From: Bacteroidales bacterium
Lineage (GTDB): Bacteria; Bacteroidota; Bacteroidia; Bacteroidales; UBA932
DNA length: 64,000 nt
NCBI GenBank assembly: GCA_017469845.1
Contig: JAFUFP010000049.1
Coordinates: forward strand, 1-64,000
Direction of reading: 5' to 3'
Program-made: the position numbers and the translations under genes
Notes under the pieces: model-generated
Seen by the model: the letters and a program-made list of their open reading frames with translations, nothing else
What the model was told of the DNA's origin: nothing
Database searches by the model: none
Shown here: positions 1 to 8,049 of the stretch, in pieces
Layout: every line of letters begins with the position of its first letter
Numbering within the stretch: position 1 is the stretch's first letter

Positions 1-22
1 AAAAATCTCCGTAAAATCTCCG

Positions 23-30
23 TAACTTTG
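23..30 (+). promoter_or_regulatory. Bacteroidota -7 promoter element
   Basis: TAACTTTG matches the TAnnTTTG -7 consensus of the phylum's primary sigma factor. The -33 part would lie beyond the window edge. It overlaps the second copy of an 11-bp tandem direct repeat (AAAATCTCCGT at 2-12 and 13-23) and precedes an ATG at 46, which suggests the original promoter of the phospholipase remnant. Confidence 0.5.
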
Positions 31-45
31 TCTTTGCCCTCAAAA

Positions 46-442
46 ATGAAGATACACCCTCTACCTTTCAGCGGGTCTCCGTCCCGGTATAGGTTATTAC
101 GGGGATGAACTCACTGTCGACATAATGACCCGATACCTCGGTTTGGCGAAATTCTCCTCCGACCTTTCCCTTTCGAACGGCAGATGGGGCATCTACGTTG
201 AGGCGATTCCTCTTCTCAGTCCGTCGGTAGCGAATGTTACGGCTCAGCTTTCGTGGAGACTTCCGTTCGGAAGGATCAGCCCTTATCTGTTCCTCCAGTA
301 CCACTACGGATATGATGAGTCGCTTCGTGACTGCATGACGGTGGGCGGGCCTTCCATAAGTGATGACGGCACCGTTCCCTATGACAGGGCGGATTCCGCT
401 ATGCTCAGGTCGATGCTCCGCTTCGGGATAATGCTCAAATAG
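46..442 (+). pseudogene. Outer-membrane phospholipase A remnant (C-terminal part)
   Basis: The frame read from about position 50 encodes roughly 130 residues whose end resembles the last strands of outer-membrane phospholipase A (PldA/OMPLA): LQYHYGYDESLRD followed by a terminal LRFGIMLK strand, comparable with the family's QYFNGYGESLIDYN region and final beta-strand. The N-terminal part with signal peptide and the catalytic His/Ser strands is missing. A promoter-like element (23-30) and an ATG at 46 lie upstream, but the ATG opens a different frame that stops after 20 codons, so the promoter-proximal start is out of frame with the barrel. I infer an internal deletion plus frameshift. A shorter product from the ATG at 125 is possible but would be a barrel fragment. 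The family link rests on the C-terminal motif alone. Confidence 0.55.
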
Positions 443-512
443 AGGTCGGCGCCTTCCCTTTTGGACAATGTACGGTAAAAGTATTACCAACCACTCTTAA
501 AAGGTGGCAGAA

Positions 513-528
513 TCCGGGCAAGCCCGGA
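513..528. other. GC-rich hairpin in the 443-634 gap
   Basis: TCCGGGC-aa-GCCCGGA forms a 7-bp stem with a very short loop and no T-tract. It lies between the phospholipase remnant and the convergent lipoprotein gene. It may stop transcription weakly. Nothing else was recognised between 443 and 634. Confidence 0.35.
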
Positions 529-634
529 AGTAAACGAATCAATCAAATGCCAATGATGGAACCGTCTTTACTCTTGGCTGTCGGCATTGAAAAAGACAGA
601 GATTCTCAGTTGAAAATGCCAACGGAAAACGAAT

Positions 635-1264
635 TTAATCATGTCCTTTCACGGAAACCCAAAGGACCTTTTCATTATCAAGATCCAGCATCGCTCGCCA
701 GTATACATCTCCTCCATCAAGAGGAAATTGGAAAGAACGGCTCATCGGGTTTAACAATGGAGGCAGAGGAGGTAGTACGGTGGAGTCATCTTGATCATAG
801 GCAGGATACTCCTTATCTTCCAGGTCAGCCGTTTTTAGAAGGACAAAGTTCACGAAAACATAATTCTCTCCCTTTGGACCTTTCAGAAATGCATATTGCC
901 GAGCATAATTTCGTAGACCGCCTTCCTGAAACAAGTATCCTTCTTTGTCATAAGCCTGCTTTTCCAAAATAGTAGGGTATTCTTTCTGCAGAATAACTTC
1001 TGCTTTTCGTAGATTAGATAAGTTGGGACGGTATAGATGCGAACCTTTCATCAGATTCGGTAACATCCAATTCACAGCCAAAGTATCCACGAAAACATAG
1101 CCGATGACCGTTTTATCCTTGTCTCCCTTTTGAATATCGCAATAGCGGACAGGAAGGTTCGGTCCACTCGTCTCGGGCGGCCAAGAGTCATGCCCACTAC
1201 AAGCAACAATAAGCGCAGTTATGCAGAGGATGAGAAGAAAGGTTTCATGTGTTTTCATAGACAT
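635..1264 (-). CDS. Lipoprotein of unknown function
   Basis: A 209-residue protein with a type II signal peptide: a hydrophobic stretch at about 8-20 followed by the lipobox LIVAC with Cys22, so it is expected to be lipid-anchored and exported. The mature part has no motif I recognise; it contains a Pro-rich turn (LPPLPPLL) and ends in a possible beta-hairpin. A second ATG two codons in (1258) would give an equally good signal peptide. It sits 57 bp after the exported protein encoded upstream on the same strand and is probably cotranscribed with it. Base composition is more AT-rich than in the housekeeping genes further on, consistent with an accessory insertion. I do not recognise the family. 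Confidence 0.75.
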   Translation of the reverse strand: MSMKTHETFLLILCITALIVACSGHDSWPPETSGPNLPVRYCDIQKGDKDKTVIGYVFVDTLAVNWMLPNLMKGSHLYRPNLSNLRKAEVILQKEYPTILEKQAYDKEGYLFQEGGLRNYARQYAFLKGPKGENYVFVNFVLLKTADLEDKEYPAYDQDDSTVLPPLPPLLNPMSRSFQFPLDGGDVYWRAMLDLDNEKVLWVSVKGHD

Positions 1265-1321
1265 GGTATAAAATAGACTCTGATATTCTTCCTCAGAAGA
1301 AGGGGGATAATTGTTGCAGCG

Positions 1322-2134
1322 TCAGTAAATAATTGAGTGGAAAACAACACTCCTTTCCTTCGGGTCCCACTCGATAATATTCTGGGGGAGACGGAATAGG
1401 ACGTTCTGAAAAGAAAACTCTGGACTGAAAACTTGATCATAATCGAAATATAGGGGAAACATTCCGTCATCGAACAAGATGTATCGATTCGTCCTCCCGA
1501 TCTCCCATTCCGGCATACCGACATAAAAATACAACCAGATCTTACCGTCCATTTTAGTTAAGCGTACATATAGTTGATGCCAAAGCCGTTCGGGGAGGTT
1601 ATTGGATTTCGTACTTATCTCGTCATTAAGATAGTATACAATCTTTGTGGAGTCAGTTCTTGAGAAAACTGGAATCTCATTTATCTGGATTGTATTGCGT
1701 ATTCTCCGTTTCGCTTTGAAATGGATGGTTTTTCCGTGAAAAAGAACTGCATGTCTCATGATCAATCCATCCATGTGTCCGGCTGAACCAGGTAAGGAGA
1801 GAGACTGATCTTTAGTGAGAGCGTATGCATCATCGTAGTCTAAGACGACAGGGTAATAGTGGCTTTGAATCTGCAAAAAACGGTTGGATTGTCGAGCGAT
1901 GACGCTCCAACTATCATCACTTAATGTGGTGCAAGCTATGTAATAACCCCGTGATTCAGGTGAATGGTTTCCCATTTGGAAACAGACAGAGTCTTGAAAT
2001 TCACATGGAAGTGTCTGAATCCAATCTGCAACTTTTCTTTCGGTTGATCGGGGGACCTGATAAACGATAGGCTGTGAGTAGCTCGAAAAACTGAAAGAAA
2101 GGATAAGGGTTATGACTGAAAGCGAAAATCTCAT
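1322..2134 (-). CDS. Exported protein of unknown function
   Basis: I chose the ATG at 2134 because it begins a clean type I signal peptide (hydrophobic residues 3-16, then SFSSYSQ as the likely cleavage region). The frame is open upstream to 2185, but those residues are charged and precede the signal. The 270-residue product has no cysteine lipobox and no motif I know; the sequence is rich in Tyr, Phe, Arg and short beta-strand-like stretches, so a soluble periplasmic or surface beta protein is plausible. The lipoprotein gene at 635-1264 follows on the same strand. AT-rich codon use matches its neighbour and differs from most of the window. Function unknown. Confidence 0.7.
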   Translation of the reverse strand: MRFSLSVITLILSFSFSSYSQPIVYQVPRSTERKVADWIQTLPCEFQDSVCFQMGNHSPESRGYYIACTTLSDDSWSVIARQSNRFLQIQSHYYPVVLDYDDAYALTKDQSLSLPGSAGHMDGLIMRHAVLFHGKTIHFKAKRRIRNTIQINEIPVFSRTDSTKIVYYLNDEISTKSNNLPERLWHQLYVRLTKMDGKIWLYFYVGMPEWEIGRTNRYILFDDGMFPLYFDYDQVFSPEFSFQNVLFRLPQNIIEWDPKERSVVFHSIIY

Positions 2135-2195
2135 AATGCCAGGTAATAATGTGGTAAAGATAATCCTTTTTCTCTCACAGCCCAAACATTAATAA

Positions 2196-2321
2196 TTACA
2201 CAAATTCAATGACCGGGAACTATATCGTGCAGACAAGGAAGTCAAGCAGATTGCCGATGGATATTATGACGATCAAATCCGGAAAGTTGAAAACGGATAT
2301 GGAGGTGGAAGGTCGAGATAA
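2196..2321 (+). pseudogene. Possible C-terminal coding remnant
   Basis: This reading frame has no start codon in place and ends with TAA at 2319. It encodes about 41 residues of clearly protein-like, charged helical sequence (RELYRADKEVKQIADGYYDD, then a GYGGGRSR tail). It may be the surviving 3' end of a gene lost when the flanking accessory segment was acquired. I could not assign a family. The rest of the 2,135-2,485 gap shows nothing recognisable. Confidence 0.3.
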
Positions 2322-2485
2322 TGGAACATGAGGCGCTAGGATTCGGGCGATTCCTTCAGCAGTGAAGCGATTTGCAAGGGATTTTTAGTACAATCCGCAT
2401 TTGTGCATCTGACGGGAGGAAGAGTATTTCAATTGGAGCACTGCGATTCGGCATTTAAAGTCTTTAAATAAAAATTTATAACTTA

Positions 2486-2518
2486 TAATTGTACAATTAA
2501 AACAATTAGTTATATTTG
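2486..2518 (+). promoter_or_regulatory. Promoter and palindromic operator of the BlaI/M56 operon
   Basis: TATATTTG at 2511-2518 is a TAnnTTTG -7 element 16 bp before the start codon of the repressor gene. A perfect 14-bp palindrome, TAATTGTACAATTA (2486-2499), lies where the -33 element should be. The TGTACA core resembles the TACA/TGTA core of BlaI/MecI operators. Binding there would block sigma-factor access, so I infer autorepression by the BlaI-type protein just downstream. Confidence 0.65.
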
Positions 2519-2534
2519 CAAAAAAACGCACACC

Positions 2535-2894
2535 ATGAAACGACTGACGAAGAAAGAAGAGATTATTATGAATCATTTCTGGGAGAAGGGACCATTATTC
2601 GTGAGAGAACTTCGTGAACTGTATCCGGAACCCAGGCCACATATTAGCACACTGAGTACACAGGTTCGGATACTCCAGGAGAAGGGATTCATCGACCATA
2701 AATCTTATGGCCCCACATATCAGTACTACGCTATTATTACGCGCGAAGAGTACAAACAGCATTCGCTTATTGGGCTGATTGACGAGTATTTCAACCATTC
2801 ATATATCAACGTCGTTTCCGCGTTGGCGAAGGAAGAGAAAATAACGGTAGATGAATTGAAGGAAATCATCAAACTGCTTGAAAAGGAAAAATAA
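2535..2894 (+). CDS. BlaI/MecI/CopY-family transcriptional repressor
   Basis: A 119-residue protein of the length usual for the family. Residues 1-75 form the winged helix-turn-helix: MKRLTKKEEIIMNHFWEKGP, then VRELRELYP..PHISTLSTQVRILQEKGFIDHK, with recognition helix and wing in the usual order. The C-terminal third is the helical dimerisation segment. Family members dimerise on palindromic operators and are released by proteolysis triggered by a partner M56 membrane peptidase, here encoded 2 bp downstream. The operator at 2486-2499 is the likely target. The link to beta-lactams is not implied: in Bacteroidota this pair often controls unrelated exported proteins, and here no beta-lactamase gene is nearby. 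Confidence 0.93.
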   Translation: MKRLTKKEEIIMNHFWEKGPLFVRELRELYPEPRPHISTLSTQVRILQEKGFIDHKSYGPTYQYYAIITREEYKQHSLIGLIDEYFNHSYINVVSALAKEEKITVDELKEIIKLLEKEK

Positions 2895-2896
2895 AC

Positions 2897-4210
2897 GTGC
2901 TGTCCTTCCTGTTATATGAAAGTAAGGTAGCGCTGTCGCTACTGGTCTTGTACCTGCCCTTCCGCTTCTTTTTGAAGAAAGAGACCTTCCATAGGTTCAA
3001 TCGTGCGGTTCTGGTCGGGACGGCGATCCTGTCTTTCCTGATACCGTTGTGCATTATTACCATTCATAAGCCAATGGTGGCTCCGCCGGTGGTAGAGCCA
3101 AGCATTATTCCTGCGTTACTCAATCAAGATTCGGCAGTGCTTGAACCGGCTTCTGAACCATGGTGGCCGAAGGCTCTTGCTATGATATTCTTGACTGGCG
3201 CATCTTCCGTTCTGCTCAGATTACTTATCTCAACACTTTCCATCATCAAACTCATCCGACAAGGAGAATGTGTCAGAGAAGAGGACGGCTTCAGAATTAT
3301 AGTTTCCAACCGTGACATAGCCCCCCTAAGTTGGATGAATTGTATCGTTCTTTCCCGGGATGATTGGGAAGCTTCAAACGAATACATCCTGACCCACGAG
3401 AAAGCGCATATCAGATTCAACCATTCCGTGGAACTGTTGCTGGTTGATCTGATGTCGGTTCTCCAGTGGTTTAATCCCGTCATATGGATGCTTCGGGTCG
3501 ATTTGCAGGAAATCCATGAATATGAGGCAGACAACGCCGTCCTGCTGAGTGGTGCTAATCGCAATGAGTATCAGACTATTATCATGAGAAGAGCCGTTGG
3601 TAAGAAGGGCTATTCCGTGGCAAGCAGCTTTAATCACAGTATTCTAAGAAGCAGAATAACGATGATGCACCAATCCAAATCCCCCGTGATCAGGAAATTG
3701 CGGGTGCTTTATCTGCTACCTCTTGTTTGCCTAGGAATCAGCTTGCAGGCAAGGACTGTCTATGTCCAATCAGTGAGCGAAGGTGCCTTTACAGAGGAAA
3801 AAAGCGAGGCGATTCTGCAAGAAATCGTCGTGGTCAGATATGATGAACGCTCCGCCAGCCATGAGGAGATCAGGCACGGAGCTAATCTCGAACCCGTCTT
3901 GCTCACTGATGCCCTTGATGTTGATACTATGCCTTATTGTACGGAAAACTTCGCATTCTGGCTTAACGAGAGGTTGCTCTATCCGAAGGAATGTATGTGC
4001 GAAGGAACTGTTTGGGTCCGGTTTACGGTAGGAACAGATGGTCAAGTTAGCGATATCAAGGTTATTCACAGTATTTGCGAGGAACTTGATGATATCGTAG
4101 TGAAACTCATATCCAAGTCCCCGACCTGGGTCCCGGCGAAAAAGGAAGGCAATCCCGTAGCAGTGCAATTGATCCAACCTATCGAATTCCATATCAGAAC
4201 CATAGGATGA
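2897..4210 (+). CDS. BlaR1-type M56 membrane metallopeptidase with TonB-like C-terminus
   Basis: A 437-residue polytopic protein; the GTG at 2897 is 2 bp after the repressor stop, so the two are translationally linked. Membrane helices are predicted near residues 8-26, 38-57, 89-115 and 270-288. The zinc site is complete: H167-E-K-A-H171 with the downstream Glu210 in EYEADNAVL. This is the sensor-protease half of a BlaI/BlaR1-like circuit. Instead of a penicillin-binding sensor, residues from about 355 form a TonB C-terminal-like domain (YPKE, then GTVWVRFTVGTDGQV, then PIEFH). The gene overlaps the next by 4 bp. I infer that the periplasmic TonB-like domain contacts the barrel protein encoded in the same operon, either to sense it or to energise it. 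Confidence 0.9.
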   Translation: MLSFLLYESKVALSLLVLYLPFRFFLKKETFHRFNRAVLVGTAILSFLIPLCIITIHKPMVAPPVVEPSIIPALLNQDSAVLEPASEPWWPKALAMIFLTGASSVLLRLLISTLSIIKLIRQGECVREEDGFRIIVSNRDIAPLSWMNCIVLSRDDWEASNEYILTHEKAHIRFNHSVELLLVDLMSVLQWFNPVIWMLRVDLQEIHEYEADNAVLLSGANRNEYQTIIMRRAVGKKGYSVASSFNHSILRSRITMMHQSKSPVIRKLRVLYLLPLVCLGISLQARTVYVQSVSEGAFTEEKSEAILQEIVVVRYDERSASHEEIRHGANLEPVLLTDALDVDTMPYCTENFAFWLNERLLYPKECMCEGTVWVRFTVGTDGQVSDIKVIHSICEELDDIVVKLISKSPTWVPAKKEGNPVAVQLIQPIEFHIRTIG

Positions 4211-5199
4211 AAGCTAAATGTTTATTGACGATATCCCTTCTTTTTATGGCGATTAACTTCTGCCATGCACAGAGGGTTATGTCTGCGGAAGATGTGATCA
4301 GGTCTTCTGGAGGAAGGATATCTTTCTTTGAAGGGATTTACAGAGAAACCAGACCTCAATTCGTCAGTTGGAGGTTGTTCAATCCAGTTACCTTGGATGA
4401 ATCCAGGATTGTCGTCAAATATGATGTTGACATAAAACTGGATTCTCTATCTGAACAGAGAGTGAAAGACCAGGTACTTACACTCATCGGTCCCAAGATG
4501 ATCCTTAGCTACGGACTTTGGAATTGGAGAGAGTCCGTATCTGTAACAGCGTATTATAGCAAGAAGGACGAAAAACCTTATTTTGATTCTTTGGCCTCTG
4601 AATTTGGAGAACGGCCACGCGGCTATGTTGAAATGATCAACTGGTTCGTTTACCGCGACCTAAAACAAAGGAATATACTGAACAAACATGCCCTTCCTTT
4701 GAGAAGGAATTCCATAGAGTACACCGAACCTCTGCCCAAGATGTCCTGGGAGATACATGAAGAGACGAAAAGCATCCTTGGCTACGACTGCCAGAAAGCG
4801 GAGACCGATTTCAGAGGGCGGCATTGGACGGTCTGGTTTACGCCGGAGGTCCCGGTAGATTGTGGCTTGTGGAAGTTCTCAGGTCTCCCGGGCCTCATCA
4901 TGGAAGCCAGTTCTGCGGATGGCTTCTATATCTTCACGGCCGTGAGTATTGAGAACAGGGTGATGAAGATCCAGTCATATCCGAAAGTGGAAACAAATCG
5001 CCTGACGCGGGAAAAGTTCCGCGCGATGGAGAGGGCGGTTTACACCAACCCGATATCTGGAGGTGTTTTCGACCAGGAAAAAGGACAGGATTATATGATT
5101 GGTGCCCATATTACCGTCGGAGACCCTAAAGACACCGATACGAAGATATTCACGCCGAATACATATCTGGGTCTCTATTTTCCGATGGAACTTGAATAG
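4207..5199 (+). CDS. GLPGLI family exported protein
   Basis: A 330-residue protein with a type I signal peptide (MKAKCLLTISLLFMAINFCHA, cleavage before QR). The family-defining sequence GLPGLI is at residues 226-231, preceded by a typical conserved stretch (GYDCQKAETDFRGRHWTVWF, then a TPEVPVDCGLWKFS segment). Family members are periplasmic or surface-exposed proteins of unknown biochemical function, and they are often encoded beside TonB-dependent-receptor-like barrels, as here. The start overlaps the M56 peptidase stop and the stop is 6 bp from the next start, so it belongs to a four-gene operon. The link between this protein and the barrel is inference from context. Confidence 0.92.
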   Translation: MKAKCLLTISLLFMAINFCHAQRVMSAEDVIRSSGGRISFFEGIYRETRPQFVSWRLFNPVTLDESRIVVKYDVDIKLDSLSEQRVKDQVLTLIGPKMILSYGLWNWRESVSVTAYYSKKDEKPYFDSLASEFGERPRGYVEMINWFVYRDLKQRNILNKHALPLRRNSIEYTEPLPKMSWEIHEETKSILGYDCQKAETDFRGRHWTVWFTPEVPVDCGLWKFSGLPGLIMEASSADGFYIFTAVSIENRVMKIQSYPKVETNRLTREKFRAMERAVYTNPISGGVFDQEKGQDYMIGAHITVGDPKDTDTKIFTPNTYLGLYFPMELE

Positions 5200-5205
5200 C
5201 ACAGG

Positions 5206-7779
5206 ATGAATCATCGTGTTGTCATACTCATCACTCTCCTGACGTTGCCTTTCCGCTCCAATGCCCAGGTATATCCCTTCTCACTGAAGGGAAGGGTTAC
5301 CGATACATCTGGAAAAGGAGTCGATGGAGCCAACGTGATGCTCCGGAAGCCAGGAAGCACAGCCATGATTGGCTTTACCTTGAGCGAACCGGATGGGGCA
5401 TATTCCATCTCTGTCAATACCGAAGCGGATACTCTTCAAGTACTTGTATCCGGTTTCAACATCTCGTCGCATAACAGGACAGTAACAAGAAGTACAGGGA
5501 TAGCCAACTTTACGGTTTCCAACCAGCAACAGACAATTCGGGAGGCAAAAGTGGCCGCCGATCCGATAAAGAGGGGAGGCGATACGCTGACTTACTATGT
5601 CTCGCAGTTCAAGGAAGAAACGGACCGAAGCATCGGTGATGTACTGAAGAAGATGCCAGGAATTGAAGTGTCCTCAAGTGGAGGAATCAAGTACAACGGA
5701 AGAAGTATAAACAAGTTCTATATCGAGGGGCTGGACATGCTTGGGGGTAAGTACGGTATTGCCACCAACAATATCCAAGCCAGCGACATCGCCTCAGTGG
5801 AGATCTATGAGGGCCACCAGCCGATCCGCGTCCTTCAAGACTGGGTCAAGTCCGATGAAGCAGCCCTGAACCTCAAACTCAAGCAGGGGGCCAAGGGCAC
5901 CTGGAACGGGATACTTGAGATAGGCGGCGGATATGCTCCGGCGATGTGGACCGGCAGTTTTACCCCGATGATGTTCAGCAAGAACGTCCAGACAATTCTG
6001 ACTTACAAGACAAACAATACGGGCAATGATGTCGGGCAGGAACTGAAGTCGCAGTTCGGCGGTTTCGGTAGCATCCCGTCACTTGTCAGCTGTGTCTCTC
6101 CCCAAACTCCACCACTGGATGAAAGGTCGTGGCTGAGAAACAATATCCATGCAGTATCCGCAAACGGCATCCTGAAAATCAATGATGACTCAGACATTAC
6201 CGTCAAGACACACTACATCCACGATACACAGAACTCATCAGGAAGCACGAGAACCGAGTACTTCGTATCAGGGATGCCTTCCTTTACCGTAGAAGAGGCG
6301 ACAGGACTGAAGGATAAGTCCGATGAACTTGAGTTGGAATTGCAGTATCGGCTTAACTCAAAGAAGAGATACCTCCTTGATGAAATGTCTGTCAAGACAG
6401 AGAGAACCGAGGATTATGGTACGGTGCAGAAAGGAGGAACAGACATCAGCCAAACGGCCAGTCTCCCGTTCTTCAACGCGACGAACCGTTTTCAATATGT
6501 CAAGACATTCGGGAACTCTCAGATTACCGCCCGTTCAACAACGTCCTTCAGCAAGAGAGATTCATACCTGGACGTGACACCGAATCTTTATGGAGAAATA
6601 CTGGGAGCGCGGGAAACAGTAAGGCAGGATATAAGCTCGAAGAAGCTATATTCCACGAACAGCGTCTCGACTTCATTTAGAACCGGTGGATTGATTATCG
6701 GTTTGACCGCGCAAGGGAACTTTGACATAGAGTCTTTCAAATCCGAACTCGCGCCTGCGGATTCCATGCGTAATGATTTACCATGGAAAAGGTTTGATGC
6801 CAGGCTCGGAACCAGCTTGTCCAATCAGGCTGGGAGGTTTGATTTTGACTTGTCCATTCCGGTCAGCTACATCGTAATCAATGGAGAGGGGCGTCCTCTC
6901 TTCGATCCGAGCGTGTCTGCACGTTACAGGTTGAACCAGAGCCTCACTTTCAGAGCGTCCGCGAGTCAAGCATACTCGTTCTCCGGCCTGTACGACAGCT
7001 ATGGTGGATATGTAATGACCAACTACAGGAACATATCCTCTCGGGGCGGAAAACTCAACAAATCCGCCAACTCATCCGCCTCGTTCGAGATTTCCTATTC
7101 AAATGCGGTCAATTCATTCTTTGTCAACGGAAGTATTGCCTATTCAAAGACGGGCAATGAACTCACATATGGAACCATCTATAACGGGGACTTCACGACC
7201 GTCAAACAGTATGACATGCGCAATGAGAGCGATGTTACTGCCTTGTCCTTGAACGCAAGCAAACGCTTCCAGAGCATTTCCACCACAGTAAAGGCTGGAG
7301 TGGATGCGTCAGAATCACATTACCAGTATCTCCGCCAAGACATACTCATGCCTGTGACGAGGAGGACGCTTTCTGCGAACTGGGGTATTGATTCACGTTT
7401 GGGGCAGTCGATGTTGATTTCATATATGGGAAGGTTTTCTGACGGCGAGAGCCGGTTCGACGGCTCTTCCACGGCAGGCATCAAGACCATGAACCAATTG
7501 CTCTCTATGAGTTTTCTCTTGGGGCAGCATCTGATTGCGAAAGGATCTTTCCGCCACTACTATAATGACAGAAACGAGGGAGAGCAGAGGAATCTTTGCT
7601 TCGTCGATGCGGGGTTGAGCTATGTTTCAGGGCGTATGGAATACACCCTAAGTGCAAACAATCTTCTCAATACGAAGACCTACTCAACCACGACTTTCAA
7701 CACGAATACAATCTATTCAACAGTATACGAATTAAGACCGGTATCAGTCCTTCTCTCTATTAAGTTCAGTTTGAGATGA
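5206..7779 (+). CDS. TonB-dependent-receptor-like outer-membrane barrel
   Basis: An 857-residue protein: signal peptide (residues 1-20), a carboxypeptidase-regulatory-like beta-sandwich (about 24-105, with KGRVTDTSGKGVDGANVMLR), a plug domain (about 125-225, with TDRSIGDVLKKMPGIEV and FYIEGLDMLGGKYGIATNN), then a long beta-barrel to the C-terminus. It belongs to the outer-membrane beta-barrel families found with GLPGLI proteins rather than to SusC. It closes the operon that begins with the BlaI-type repressor. The transported substrate cannot be read from the sequence; no metallophore, haem or glycan gene is adjacent. The TonB-like domain on the M56 peptidase of the same operon could be its dedicated partner. 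Confidence 0.9.
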   Translation: MNHRVVILITLLTLPFRSNAQVYPFSLKGRVTDTSGKGVDGANVMLRKPGSTAMIGFTLSEPDGAYSISVNTEADTLQVLVSGFNISSHNRTVTRSTGIANFTVSNQQQTIREAKVAADPIKRGGDTLTYYVSQFKEETDRSIGDVLKKMPGIEVSSSGGIKYNGRSINKFYIEGLDMLGGKYGIATNNIQASDIASVEIYEGHQPIRVLQDWVKSDEAALNLKLKQGAKGTWNGILEIGGGYAPAMWTGSFTPMMFSKNVQTILTYKTNNTGNDVGQELKSQFGGFGSIPSLVSCVSPQTPPLDERSWLRNNIHAVSANGILKINDDSDITVKTHYIHDTQNSSGSTRTEYFVSGMPSFTVEEATGLKDKSDELELELQYRLNSKKRYLLDEMSVKTERTEDYGTVQKGGTDISQTASLPFFNATNRFQYVKTFGNSQITARSTTSFSKRDSYLDVTPNLYGEILGARETVRQDISSKKLYSTNSVSTSFRTGGLIIGLTAQGNFDIESFKSELAPADSMRNDLPWKRFDARLGTSLSNQAGRFDFDLSIPVSYIVINGEGRPLFDPSVSARYRLNQSLTFRASASQAYSFSGLYDSYGGYVMTNYRNISSRGGKLNKSANSSASFEISYSNAVNSFFVNGSIAYSKTGNELTYGTIYNGDFTTVKQYDMRNESDVTALSLNASKRFQSISTTVKAGVDASESHYQYLRQDILMPVTRRTLSANWGIDSRLGQSMLISYMGRFSDGESRFDGSSTAGIKTMNQLLSMSFLLGQHLIAKGSFRHYYNDRNEGEQRNLCFVDAGLSYVSGRMEYTLSANNLLNTKTYSTTTFNTNTIYSTVYELRPVSVLLSIKFSLR

Positions 7780-7861
7780 TGACAATCTGCACACAAATAT
7801 AGACACGTGTAGAACTCTGTTTGGGGATAAAAATGGGACATTATTTGGGTCACTCTATACG

Positions 7862-7897
7862 AAAAATCCCTCTCAGACTACTCTGAGAGGGATTTTT
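7862..7897. terminator. Bidirectional intrinsic terminator
   Basis: AAAAATCCCTCTCAG (7862-7876), a 6-nt loop, then the perfect complement CTGAGAGGGATTTTT (7883-7897). A/T tracts on both sides let it end both the BlaI/M56 operon from the left and the tRNA transcript from the right. Confidence 0.9.
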
Positions 7898-7898
7898 G

Positions 7899-7971
7899 TG
7901 GAGCATAGGAGAATCGAACTCCTGACCTTTTGAATGCCATTCAAACGCTCTACCAACTGAGCTAATACCCC
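7899..7971 (-). tRNA. tRNA-Ala (anticodon GGC)
   Basis: Read on the minus strand, 73 nt fold as a complete tRNA: acceptor 5' GGGGTAT pairs with 3' ATGCTCC (two G-U pairs), discriminator A, D-arm with AGCTCAGTTGGTAGAGC, anticodon stem TTTGA/TCAAA with loop ATGGCAT, and T-arm with GTTCGATTC. Loop positions 34-36 are GGC, so it reads the Ala codons GCC/GCU. CCA is not encoded. A TATATTTG -7 element lies just upstream. Confidence 0.95.
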
Positions 7972-7982
7972 GTTTGGTTCTG

Positions 7983-7990
7983 CAAATATA
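7983..7990 (-). promoter_or_regulatory. -7 element of the tRNA-Ala promoter
   Basis: TATATTTG on the minus strand (CAAATATA on plus), 11 bp upstream of the mature tRNA 5' end. The surrounding 7,972-8,049 sequence is AT-rich. Confidence 0.7.
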
Positions 7991-8049
7991 CGAAAAAATA
8001 TTATATTCGCATATTCTTCGATGAAAGTTATTCTTTTTTTCGTTGCGGT

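Noticed and set aside
547-972. Plus-strand 141-codon frame
   Set aside because: It lies antisense to the lipoprotein at 635-1264, which has a signal peptide and lipobox; this frame has no protein-like features.
3124-3564. Minus-strand frame inside the M56 gene
   Set aside because: Antisense shadow of the peptidase, whose HEKAH motif and membrane helices fix the true frame.
2535-4210. Beta-lactam resistance control system
   Set aside because: No beta-lactamase gene is linked and the sensor domain is TonB-like rather than penicillin-binding.
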